A stretch of DNA of 30,137 bases from an uncultured Parafilimonas sp. (GTDB lineage: Bacteria > Bacteroidota > Bacteroidia > Chitinophagales > Chitinophagaceae): positions 1 through 30,137 of the forward strand of contig CALAGJ010000200.1 of assembly GCA_937892395.1 (NCBI GenBank), read 5' to 3'. Positions 24,989 to 30,137 of this stretch are shown here, piece after piece. The notes under the pieces are model-generated. The model made no database searches. It was not told where the DNA came from and saw only the letters and a list, made by a program, of their open reading frames with translations. A program made the translations under genes and the position numbers. The number at the start of each line of letters is the position of its first letter. Positions within the stretch are counted from its first letter, which is position 1.

Positions 24989-25186
24989 TTATGCCTCTAT
25001 TTTACCGCTGGCTATTTGCTGCTTGTAGATTGCTTTTAAAACTTCGCCTCTGCGTTTTACAGAAGGTTTTGTGAATGCTTGACGCTCTCTCAATTTGAGT
25101 AATGTTTTACTTTTTTCGTACTTTTTCTTGTACTTTTTGAGCGCTTTGTCAATGTTTTCGCAATCTTTTGAGTCTATAATTAACAT
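24989..25186 (-). CDS. rpsU: 30S ribosomal protein bS21
   Basis: The protein is 65 aa. It is basic and helical, with the bS21 core ENIDKALKKYKKKYEKSKTLLKLRERQAFTKPSVKRRGEVLKAIYKQ. In Bacteroidota, bS21 with bS6 and bS18 helps hold the anti-Shine-Dalgarno end of 16S rRNA, so most mRNAs lack SD sites. Unlike its neighbours, this gene has a clear SD-like AAAAGGGGGT at plus positions 25194-25203, 8 bp from the ATG. That fits published autoregulation of rpsU in Flavobacterium. It has a good promoter (25219-25248) and a strong terminator, so it is largely monocistronic. Confidence 0.95.
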   Translation of the reverse strand: MLIIDSKDCENIDKALKKYKKKYEKSKTLLKLRERQAFTKPSVKRRGEVLKAIYKQQIASGKIEA

Positions 25187-25193
25187 GTATGAT

Positions 25194-25203
25194 ACCCCCT
25201 TTT
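25194..25203 (-). promoter_or_regulatory. Shine-Dalgarno-like site of rpsU
   Basis: AAAAGGGGGT on the minus strand resembles the AAAGGAGGT complement of the 16S 3' end, with one A-to-G change that can still pair as G-U. It lies 8 nt from the ATG. Other genes in the window show nothing comparable. Confidence 0.7.
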
Positions 25204-25218
25204 ATTCTTTTGGGTGCG

Positions 25219-25248
25219 CAAATATAGCCAGTAAAACTAAAATGCAAA
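25219..25248 (-). promoter_or_regulatory. rpsU promoter
   Basis: Read on the minus strand, TTTG (25245-25248) is followed after 18 bp by TATATTTG (25219-25226), an exact match to the TAnnTTTG -7 box. It lies about 32 bp before the rpsU ATG, leaving a leader of about 25 nt that includes the SD-like site. Confidence 0.7.
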
Positions 25249-25330
25249 ATGATTTTTTGAAGCGACCCTATTTCTATCCGTAATATCTTTAAAAGCTTTG
25301 ATAGCTAAATCTTGCTTTTTGGTATAACAC

Positions 25331-25364
25331 AAAAAATCCGCAAGAACCATTTCCTGCGGATTTT
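25331..25364 (-). terminator. Intrinsic terminator after htpG
   Basis: AAAATCCGCA (25333-25342) pairs with TGCGGATTTT (25355-25364), with a further GAA/TTC extension past one mismatch. On the minus strand it is followed by six T residues. A second small hairpin, CCGCC-TTGT-GGCGG (25379-25392), stands between it and the htpG stop. Confidence 0.85.
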
Positions 25365-25399
25365 AAAACTTTGCTTCACCGCCTTGTGGCGGCATTAAT

Positions 25400-27238
25400 T
25401 TATGCTTCTACAATGCTGCCAGATTGCTGATCTGCCTGCATTAAGCCCACCGTTCTTTGTATAAAATTTGTAAGGTCATTTCCTTTTAATAATCCTTGAC
25501 TGAGTAGTGCAAGGTCTGCAAGATTGCGTACTTGTTTGTCATTTTTTTCTTGATCAGCCTCCTTCAATAGTTGCTGATAAATGGCATGATTTCCATTAAT
25601 GGTTAGTGTAACCTCATCCGGCATTTGAGCATAAAATGCACTCATGCCTCCACCTGCTGCGGCCATATCTTTCATACGGCGCATCATTTCTGGTCTTGTG
25701 GCTACCACTGGTGGAGCATCAGCACTGAGTCCTTTTACTTCTACTTGTATGTGCAAATCCGGAATTTGTAAACCAAACCACTCCTTCAATTTTGCAGTTT
25801 CCTCATCATTAAGCACACTTATACTGTCCTCACCTTTATCAATGATATGATCCGCAATATCAGCATCCACACGGGTAAACCCTGTATCTGACCATTTCAT
25901 CTCTACAGTATTGATGAATGCAGCATCCACAAGGCTCTCCATGTGCACTACTGTATATCCTTTTTCCTTACATGCCTTGATATAAGCATCCTGCTGCACC
26001 GGGTTGGTGCTGTAAAGAATGATCGTTTTTCCTTCTTTATTTTTTTGCGCATCGCCCACTTTGGTCTTGTATTCCTCTAAGGTGTAGTAAGCTCCATTGC
26101 CAGCATCTTTAAGAAGTAAAAACTTGTTTGCTTTTTCAAGAAATTTATCATCGGTCATCATGCCATATTTCACAAAAAGATCTAAACTATCCCATTTTTC
26201 TTCAAATGAGCTACGTTCTTTTCTGAATATTTCATCCAGTTTGTCAGATACTTTTTTGGTGATATGACTGCTAATACGTTTTATGTTTGGATCGCCCTGT
26301 AAATAACTTCTACTTACATTCAAAGGTATATCCGGACTATCTATAACGCCATGCAGCAGCATTAAAAATTCAGGCACAATATCTTTTACTTCATCTGTTA
26401 CAAAAACCTGATTGCTATACAGCTGTATTTTATCTTTTTGTATTTCGTAGCTCTGTTTTATTTTCGGGAAATATAAAATTCCTGTCAAGTTAAATGGATG
26501 ATCTACATTGAGGTGAATCCAGAATAATGGTGTTTCGCTAAATGGATATAATTCCTTATAAAAATTCTGATAATCTTCAGTGGTTAAATCAGATGGTTTT
26601 TTTGTCCATATTGGATCTGTGATATTGACCTGCTTATCATTAAAATAAATAGGCACGGGTAAAAAGCGGCAGAATTTTTTGAGCATACGCTCAATGGTAT
26701 CTACTTCCAAAAATTCCTCACTTTCTCCATTGATGTATAATGTGATGGCAGTACCTCTATCGGCTTTTTCTGAACTGCCTAATTCATATTCGGGGCTTCC
26801 ATCACAAGTCCAAAATGCCGCAGGTGCATCTTTATAGCTTTTGGTATGGATATCCACTTTATCACTTACCATAAATGCGCTATAAAACCCTAATCCAAAA
26901 TGACCGATAATACCCGCATCTTTATATTTTTCTAAAAATTCTTCAGCACTACTAAAAGCTACTTGGTTGATGTATTTGTCCACCTCTTCTGTGGTCATGC
27001 CTATGCCCATATCAGAGATAGTGAGCGTTTTGGCATCTTTATCTATGCTAATGGTAATGCGCATATCGCCAGCCTCACCTGTATTTTCGCCACTCTGGCT
27101 AAGCTTTAATAATTTTTGCGATGCATCTACCGCATTACTGATTAATTCCCTAAGAAAAATTTCATGCTCACTGTATAGAAATTTTTTTATTATGGGAAAT
27201 ATGTTTTCTGTATGTACCCTTATTTGACCTTTTGACAT
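25400..27238 (-). CDS. htpG: Molecular chaperone HtpG (Hsp90)
   Basis: The protein is 612 aa, the normal bacterial Hsp90 length. The N-terminal GHKL ATPase domain has FLRELISNAVDASQKL with the catalytic Glu and Mg-binding Asn, ISDMGIGMT, and GHFGLGFYSAFMV. The middle domain carries PLFWIHLNVDHPFNLTGILYFP and DIPLNVSRSYLQGDPNIKRI with the conserved Arg. The C-terminal dimerisation domain follows. It is an ATP-dependent cytoplasmic chaperone for client proteins under stress and in normal growth. It lies downstream of mrp with a 154-bp gap and is closed by a strong terminator. No heat-shock operator (CIRCE-like) is visible upstream. Confidence 0.98.
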   Translation of the reverse strand: MSKGQIRVHTENIFPIIKKFLYSEHEIFLRELISNAVDASQKLLKLSQSGENTGEAGDMRITISIDKDAKTLTISDMGIGMTTEEVDKYINQVAFSSAEEFLEKYKDAGIIGHFGLGFYSAFMVSDKVDIHTKSYKDAPAAFWTCDGSPEYELGSSEKADRGTAITLYINGESEEFLEVDTIERMLKKFCRFLPVPIYFNDKQVNITDPIWTKKPSDLTTEDYQNFYKELYPFSETPLFWIHLNVDHPFNLTGILYFPKIKQSYEIQKDKIQLYSNQVFVTDEVKDIVPEFLMLLHGVIDSPDIPLNVSRSYLQGDPNIKRISSHITKKVSDKLDEIFRKERSSFEEKWDSLDLFVKYGMMTDDKFLEKANKFLLLKDAGNGAYYTLEEYKTKVGDAQKNKEGKTIILYSTNPVQQDAYIKACKEKGYTVVHMESLVDAAFINTVEMKWSDTGFTRVDADIADHIIDKGEDSISVLNDEETAKLKEWFGLQIPDLHIQVEVKGLSADAPPVVATRPEMMRRMKDMAAAGGGMSAFYAQMPDEVTLTINGNHAIYQQLLKEADQEKNDKQVRNLADLALLSQGLLKGNDLTNFIQRTVGLMQADQQSGSIVEA

Positions 27239-27392
27239 AGTTTATTTATTTAATTAGAATGATTCTATTTGAGTAATAATTTTTGCCACTCTTCAAAAGC
27301 AATACCATCAAGCCCGCTGGTGACAGATTGGCGCATTCGGAAAAACTGTGTAATTACTACCAAATATTTCTGATAGCAACCATTTGAATTTG

Positions 27393-28487
27393 CTATGCTA
27401 TACCTGCGGTTGACTTTATTTTGGTAGCATTGGCAATGGCAATCTGCCTGATAGTTTCATCAGCAAAAAAGTTGAAAGCCTTTGTACTTACCGGCTCCTC
27501 CTGTAGTACAGCGGGCATGCCTGTATCTCCACCTTGGCGTATATCTTGCACAATGGGTATCTGTCCTAAGAAATTTATTTCGTACTCTTCAGCTAATCTT
27601 TTACCGCCTTCTTTTCCAAAAATATAATATTTATTTTCCGGCAATTCTGCGGGTGTAAACCAAGCCATATTTTCTACCAAACCAATGATTGGTACATTAA
27701 TCTGAGCTTGACCAAACATAGCAATTGCTTTTTTTGCATCTGCCAAAGCCACATCCTGAGGCGTGGTTACAATGATGGCACCAGTTACAGGTACAGCTTG
27801 TAAAAGTGTAAGGTGAATATCACCAGTGCCGGGTGGCATATCTATGATCAAATAATCTAAATCTCCCCATAGCACATCTGTAATAAATTGTCTGATGGCA
27901 CTACTTACCATGGGGCCTCTCCATACAACTGCATTTTTTTCATCCACCAATAAACCAATACTCATCAAGCTGATACCATGTTTTTCCATGGGTACAATCA
28001 TGCCCTTGCCGTCCACATCTTTCATCATTGGGCGTAGCCCTCTTACCCCCATCATAATAGGCACACTTGGCCCATAAATATCAGCATCCATCAATCCTAC
28101 TGTAGCACCTTTTTTTGAGAGTGCAATTGCCAGATTAGCAGATACAGTACTTTTGCCAACACCACCCTTGCCACTTACTACAGCTATAATATTTTTTACT
28201 CCAGGCAAAGCTGACTTACCATCTACCCGCAAACTACTGGTGTTTGCAGTAAAATTTATGTTGATATCTGCCTCCGGAAATAAATCAAGAATTGCGTTTG
28301 AGGCATCATTTCTCATCTTATCTTTTAAAGGACAAGCAGGAGTTGTCAGTACGATGGTAAATGAGACCTGCCGGCCCTTTATAACAAGCTCCTTGATCAT
28401 ATTTAATGTGACCAAGTCTTTTTTCAAATCTGGCTCTTCTACAGTGGATAATGCTTTATAAATTTCGCTTTCTGTCATCTCTTTCAT
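27393..28487 (-). CDS. mrp: Mrp/ApbC-type iron-sulfur carrier P-loop ATPase, variant without CxxC
   Basis: The open frame reaches 28514, but a -7 box (28512-28519) overlaps that start, so I choose the ATG at 28487 (MKEMTESEIYKAL); 28478 is also possible. In 373-aa numbering the N-terminal MIP18/DUF59 domain (about 14-85) keeps the conserved Cys61 (TTPACPL). The ATPase domain has VVSGKGGVGKST (P-loop 114-122), MDADIYGPSVPIMMG and LDYLIIDMPPGTGD. The family transfers Fe-S clusters to apoproteins. The usual bridging CxxC (ENM....CxNC) is absent. The same place reads ENMAWFTPAELPENKYYIFG with no cysteine. I recall the same replacement in other Bacteroidota Mrp proteins. It is divergent from the carboxypeptidase-regulatory-domain gene. 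Confidence 0.94.
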   Translation of the reverse strand: MKEMTESEIYKALSTVEEPDLKKDLVTLNMIKELVIKGRQVSFTIVLTTPACPLKDKMRNDASNAILDLFPEADININFTANTSSLRVDGKSALPGVKNIIAVVSGKGGVGKSTVSANLAIALSKKGATVGLMDADIYGPSVPIMMGVRGLRPMMKDVDGKGMIVPMEKHGISLMSIGLLVDEKNAVVWRGPMVSSAIRQFITDVLWGDLDYLIIDMPPGTGDIHLTLLQAVPVTGAIIVTTPQDVALADAKKAIAMFGQAQINVPIIGLVENMAWFTPAELPENKYYIFGKEGGKRLAEEYEINFLGQIPIVQDIRQGGDTGMPAVLQEEPVSTKAFNFFADETIRQIAIANATKIKSTAGIA

Positions 28488-28511
28488 TTTGTTAAAAAAC
28501 CATATGGCGGG

Positions 28512-28519
28512 CAAAAATA
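28512..28519 (-). promoter_or_regulatory. Bacteroidota -7 box for mrp
   Basis: TATTTTTG on the minus strand matches TAnnTTTG exactly and implies transcription starting near 28505. That excludes the in-frame ATG at 28514 and favours the start at 28487. No clear -33 element is seen. Confidence 0.45.
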
Positions 28520-28585
28520 ATAGTATGCCTGTTTACTTTGCTTCACACAATAACCTTATTCCTAAAAAAATTGTTATTAATCTGA

Positions 28586-29227
28586 ATGAATAAAAATATA
28601 CGCATACTCATTATTTGTATTGCATTGTTTTTAAGCTTAAAAGCAAGTGCACAGGACGCTGTAAAGGATAGTGTAATACAATTGTATGGTGTCATAATGA
28701 CTGCGGATAGCCTAATGGCATTGCCAGCTGCAAGTATCATTGTAGAAGGAAAAGGTAGGGGTACACTTACCAATGAAGATGGTGTATTTAGCATTGTAGT
28801 ACTTAAAGGGGATCATATACGCTTTTCCTGTATCGGATATAAGGATAAATATATTTCTATACCCTCATACCTTACTTCAAATCAATATAGTGTAATTCAA
28901 CTTATGGTAAATGATACCGCTTATTTGCCTGCTACCATATTGAAACCCAGACCCACACGTGTACAGTTTGCAAGGGATTTTGTAAATACTGATATTCCTG
29001 CGGATGATTATGAAATAGCAAGGAAAAATAATAGCGAAGCAAAAAGAAGAGCACTGCTTTCACAGCTACCGGTAGATGGAAAAGAAGCATTTAATACACA
29101 GGTAAGACAGTATGCTGCCAAGCAATATTATAATGGACAAACCCCACCTTTGAGCATTTTAAATCCTGCAGCTTGGTCAGAATTCATACAGGCCTGGAAG
29201 CGTGGAGATTTTAAGAACAAAAAATAA
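28586..29227 (+). CDS. Exported carboxypeptidase-regulatory-like domain protein
   Basis: The protein is 213 aa with a signal peptide (residues 1-22, ILIICIALFLSLKASAQ). Residues about 33-110 form a carboxypeptidase D regulatory-like beta-sandwich: QLYGVIMTADSLMALPAASIIVEGKGRGTLTNEDGVFSIVV, then GDHIRFSCIGYKDKYISI. This domain is common in TonB-dependent receptors and in small periplasmic Bacteroidota proteins. The C-terminal half (about 120-213) is charged and helical, with RARDF-like and AWSEFIQAWKRGDFK segments, and has no known fold. There is no membrane helix, barrel or sorting domain, so the protein is probably periplasmic or loosely attached to an envelope. It is tail-to-tail with yraN at 6 bp. 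Confidence 0.87.
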   Translation: MNKNIRILIICIALFLSLKASAQDAVKDSVIQLYGVIMTADSLMALPAASIIVEGKGRGTLTNEDGVFSIVVLKGDHIRFSCIGYKDKYISIPSYLTSNQYSVIQLMVNDTAYLPATILKPRPTRVQFARDFVNTDIPADDYEIARKNNSEAKRRALLSQLPVDGKEAFNTQVRQYAAKQYYNGQTPPLSILNPAAWSEFIQAWKRGDFKNKK

Positions 29228-29233
29228 GGCTGT

Positions 29234-29590
29234 TTAAAAAAACACATCTGCTATCAGCAATAGTTCTGTAGTTGCATTTTTTGATCTGAGTATTGCTATT
29301 ACATCAAATTGTATTTGTGTATAAGATGGATTGCTATCTAAAAATGCAGAGGCAGCTTTTTTCAAACTGTTCATTTTTCTGCTGCTGATACTTTCTTCCG
29401 GATAACCAAACTGTAAACCTGTTCTTGTTTTTACTTCAATAAAATGAAGTTTATTTTTTTTAGTGGCAATGATATCAACTTCATGATTTTTATATCTCCA
29501 ATTGCGATGCAATATTTCATAACTATTCGTTTGTAAATATGAAGCAGCAGTATCTTCTCCAGAGTTTCCTATGTCTTGTTTGTAAGTCAT
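29234..29590 (-). CDS. yraN: YraN/UPF0102 family nuclease-like protein
   Basis: The protein is 118 aa, the normal family length. It shows the YraN pattern: GNSGEDTAASYLQ at the N-terminus, YEILHRNWRYKNHEVDIIATKKNKLHFIEVKTRTG, and FDVIAIL. The order E..D..E-V-K is the PD-(D/E)xK-type nuclease core (Glu and Asp of HEVDII, then EVK). The cellular role is unsettled, but the family is nearly universal in bacteria and has been linked to DNA repair or uptake. It overlaps nothing and ends 6 bp from the convergent upstream gene. Confidence 0.93.
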   Translation of the reverse strand: MTYKQDIGNSGEDTAASYLQTNSYEILHRNWRYKNHEVDIIATKKNKLHFIEVKTRTGLQFGYPEESISSRKMNSLKKAASAFLDSNPSYTQIQFDVIAILRSKNATTELLLIADVFF

Positions 29591-29733
29591 ACAGCATATT
29601 ACAAAGCAACGGCAGTTAATAATTTCGCGGTGGAAATTTATGATTGCTTTTTATTCTAATAATTGTGAAATGAACAACAAATATCATGAGATGCCAAATG
29701 GCTAAAAAAAAATTTGATTTTTTTTTGTTGAGT

Positions 29734-29764
29734 CTTGGTTCGGAAACAAAAACCCCTATTTTTG
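29734..29764 (+). promoter_or_regulatory. tRNA-Asn promoter
   Basis: A TTG-type -33 element (TCTTG at 29733-29737) is followed after 19 bp by TATTTTTG (29757-29764), an exact TAnnTTTG -7 box. The first base of the tRNA is 17 bp further on, leaving a short 5' leader. Confidence 0.7.
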
Positions 29765-29780
29765 CCGCCTCCAAAAACAC

Positions 29781-29854
29781 TCCTCAGTAGCTCAGTTGGT
29801 TAGAGCATCTGACTGTTAATCAGAGGGTCACTGGTTCAAGTCCAGTCTGAGGAG
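29781..29854 (+). tRNA. tRNA-Asn, anticodon GTT
   Basis: The 74-nt gene folds into a perfect cloverleaf. The 7-bp acceptor stem is TCCTCAG/CTGAGGA and the D-stem GCTC/GAGC. The anticodon stem TCTGA/TCAGA has loop CTGTTAA with GTT at 29815-29817, and the T-stem ACTGG/CCAGT has TTCAAGT. The discriminator is G at 29854. The next bases are CA, so a full CCA is not encoded and must be added after transcription. Confidence 0.97.
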
Positions 29855-29858
29855 CAAG

Positions 29859-29892
29859 AAAGCAGTTATCTTAATCGTTAGCTGCTTTTTTT
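29859..29892 (+). terminator. Intrinsic terminator after tRNA-Asn
   Basis: AAAGCAG (29859-29865) pairs with CTGCTTT (29882-29888) around a 16-nt loop and is followed by T residues to 29892. It begins five bases after the tRNA 3' end. Confidence 0.75.
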
Positions 29893-30082
29893 GTGGGTTG
29901 AAGTGTTTTATGTGGAATATTGCTATATCCTAATATGCTTTCTGGCTATTGGAAGCAGAAAAAGGTTCGTGTTTGTCCTATTGATTTTAATAATCTGATA
30001 AGTATATCCACAAATCATACTTACAATGCTTCGAGTTGCTCAATCATTTATTATTTGAACACAGCAAAAAGAATTTTTTCAT

Positions 30083-30137
30083 GGCGTGTCCCTTTGGGCC
30101 GGGCTATCCGTTTCAAGTCCTCGCCACTCCTGCGTCG
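30083..30137 (+). repeat. Dispersed Bacteroidota-type repeat, copy B, cut by the contig end
   Basis: The segment is much more GC-rich than its surroundings. It includes a small CCC-TTT-GGG hairpin, the core GGGCTATCCG and TTTCAAGTCCTCG. Its reverse complement aligns with 9225-9286, with an 11-bp identical core. The assembly stops inside it, as expected when a multi-copy element breaks the graph. The element's type (mobile, structured RNA or other) is unknown. Confidence 0.6.

Noticed and set aside
27265..27336. A 23-codon minus-strand frame (MRQSVTSGLDGIAFEEWQK...) between mrp and htpG, extendable upstream without ATG
   Set aside because: It looks protein-like, but it is very short, overlaps no start signal or promoter, and matches no family I know. 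It may be a decayed gene end, but the evidence is too thin to list.
1..30137. CRISPR array, restriction or toxin systems, prophage or insertion sequence
   Set aside because: I looked for regularly spaced repeats, transposase motifs, phage structural genes and paired toxin-antitoxin frames, and saw none.

Overview
The window looks like a piece of a Bacteroidota chromosome, probably from or near the Chitinophagaceae. The signs are AT-rich DNA, proteins with type IX secretion (T9SS) C-terminal sorting domains, a C25 (gingipain/PorU-like) peptidase, Bacteroidota-only families (DUF6029, Omp28, DUF2851, DUF1361), -7 boxes of the TAnnTTTG type, and almost no Shine-Dalgarno sequences except in front of rpsU. 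It is an assembled contig rather than a finished replicon: bases 1-50 are Illumina adapter carrying an i5 index, and the right end stops inside a dispersed repeat that also has a degenerate copy at about 9225-9286.

Layout. (1) 168-6102 is an exported thiol/redox neighbourhood. A minus-strand run holds a TlpA-like thioredoxin, a DUF6029 outer-membrane barrel and a T9SS adhesin-like protein. Divergent to it are an Omp28-like lipoprotein with a WCGWC motif and an exported PRX-like redoxin, and a lipoprotein MsrB faces them. (2) 6244-9108 holds adenylate kinase, a polyprenyl-phosphate sugar-1-phosphate transferase and UDP-galactopyranose mutase. (3) 9588-15323 holds a GH53 endo-galactanase broken by a one-base frameshift and a very large C25 peptidase with a T9SS C-terminal domain (PorU2-like). 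(4) 15526-19805 holds a MacB/FtsX-type permease, then a three-gene unit: a four-TM membrane protein, a small winged-helix regulator, and CreD with an extra four-TM N-terminal domain. Two nearly identical palindromic operator candidates sit at the start of the first and third genes. (5) 19842-22090 is an overlapping chain of a 49-aa membrane protein, diacylglycerol/undecaprenol kinase and a DUF1361 protein, followed by an alpha/beta hydrolase. (6) 22161-28514 is a minus-strand housekeeping block: DUF2851, Maf, XerC/D-like recombinase, bS21, HtpG and Mrp/ApbC. (7) 28586-30137 holds a carboxypeptidase-regulatory-domain protein, YraN, tRNA-Asn(GTT) and the terminal repeat.

Most genes are ordinary. 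The best leads are the CreD unit with its duplicated operator and fused sensor-like domain, and the redox neighbourhood. In the latter the only two cysteines of the DUF6029 barrel form a C-x4-C pair predicted to lie in the last surface loop, next to several exported CxxC proteins. The rpsU Shine-Dalgarno, the Mrp variant without CxxC, the frameshifted galactanase and the dispersed repeat are secondary leads. I found no CRISPR array, prophage, insertion sequence or rRNA gene.
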